The position numbers and the translations under genes were made by a program. Below are positions 5,436 to 5,885 of a stretch of 5,885 nt of DNA, in pieces. The stretch lies in assembly GCA_025454445.1 (NCBI GenBank), contig JALOOK010000537.1, positions 1 through 5,885 of the forward strand. The letters run 5' to 3'. The number at the start of each line of letters is the position of its first letter. Position 1 is the first letter of the stretch. The stretch is from Oscillatoria sp. Prado101. Lineage in GTDB: Bacteria > Cyanobacteriota > Cyanobacteriia > Cyanobacteriales > Oscillatoriaceae. The notes below the pieces were generated by a model. It saw only the letters and a list, made by a program, of their open reading frames with translations, had not been told where the DNA came from and did not search any database.

Positions 5436-5741
5436 CACTCCATTATAAAAATGTAATGCCTGAATCCTACCACGAGCCGGCCTACCCCGTCAACTCTCTT
5501 CAGAAGCCAAACCGCAACCGAACTTGACAATTAAGATTAACCGGCACCATCCCCCTGTGGCGGATTGAGATTCACCGGCACCGGCACATCCTCTCCTCAA
5601 GGCTGACGCACGCTTTAGAGATTTTTTTGATTTGTCAATAGATGCCGGTGCGGGAGTGGTGAGGGGTACTATCTTTTTCCCCCCGGTGCTGGTAGACTAT
5701 TTTTATAATGGTAATCTATGCCTAATTTTTATAATGGCCAA
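5436..5741. repeat. long tandem repeat, unit C (306 bp)
   Basis: Longest unit; the variable middle carries an additional stretch with repeated ACCGGCACCGGCAC. Its right block has diverged: the CCACTCCCG arm is replaced by CCCCCCGGTGCTGG, so the 9-bp hairpin of units A and B cannot form. An extra TTTTTATAATGG is duplicated near its right end (about 5701-5710 and 5727-5737). Confidence 0.95.
5464..5493 (-). promoter_or_regulatory. minus-strand promoter in unit C
   Basis: TTGACG (5488-5493), 18 bp, TAGGAT (5464-5469) on the minus strand. Both boxes and the spacing are kept even though this unit has lost the hairpin. Confidence 0.45.
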
Positions 5742-5885
5742 CACTCGATTATAAAGATGTGATGCCTGAATCCTACCATGAGCCGGTCTACCCTGTCAAC
5801 TCTCTTCAGAAGCCAAACCGCAACCGAACTTGATTCTTGAGATTAACCGGCACCGGCACATCCCATCACGGCTCAACTCGCTTTG
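5742..5885. repeat. long tandem repeat, unit D (partial)
   Basis: Fourth unit, cut by the window edge after 144 bases at the GCTCAACTCGCTTTG box that corresponds to CTCACCTCGCTTTG in unit B. The anchor is CACTCGATTATAAA (one change), and the left block and variable middle resemble units B and C. The array evidently continues past the window. Confidence 0.93.
5770..5799 (-). promoter_or_regulatory. minus-strand promoter in unit D
   Basis: TTGACA (5794-5799), 18 bp, TAGGAT (5770-5775) on the minus strand; identical boxes to unit A. Confidence 0.45.

Noticed and set aside
4917..5885. CRISPR array or insertion sequence
   Set aside because: Units are about 250-300 bp with drifting interiors, not short repeats with unique spacers. 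There is no transposase and no target duplication.

Overview
The window looks like chromosomal DNA from a filamentous, non-heterocystous cyanobacterium of the Microcoleus/Oscillatoria/Kamptonema type. That placement is an inference. It rests on four things: rpsJ followed by a stand-alone LON-substrate-domain gene, a recognisable cyanobacterial Yfr1 small RNA, a degenerate GCCATGC/GCCATGT heptamer array, and the AGAAACCCGGTTTCT palindrome present both in an intergenic gap and in a longer form elsewhere. The classical cyanobacterial HIP1 octamer (GCGATCGC) was not seen, but GCCGGT/ACCGGC/GCCGGC hexamers are very dense throughout.

Layout. 1-318 is a complete rpsJ (S10), normally the last gene of the str operon. 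319-596 holds several hairpins, the best being a terminator at 494-524. 597-1238 is a LON-substrate-binding-domain protein. A 93-bp gap with a dispersed palindrome separates it from a convergent minus-strand gene (1332-2747) for an uncharacterised membrane protein with about seven membrane segments and a large soluble central region.

From 2748 to 4083 there is no convincing full-length gene, but the stretch is full of structure. In order it contains a possible short coding remnant, a near-consensus plus-strand promoter with a hairpin and no gene, five palindromes at an exact 26-bp period, the Yfr1 RNA, nine heptamer repeats, about 500 bp of little recognisable content, and a long form of the AGAAACCCGGTTTCT palindrome.

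4084-4788 (minus) encodes a 234-aa protein of the 'pathogen-related protein' family (SnoaL/NTF2-like), best known from cereals. Everything upstream of it, 4917 to the window end, is a tandem array of long noncoding units (249, 270, 306 bp and a partial fourth). Every unit carries the same sigma70-like promoter (TTGACA or TTGACG, 18-bp spacer, TAGGAT) pointing left toward this gene. Each also carries inverted-repeat segments that in two units could form mutually exclusive stems. This array and its link to the pathogen-related gene is the most unusual part of the window. It could be a multiplied promoter/leader or a tandem set of small-RNA genes, and sequence alone does not decide between these.
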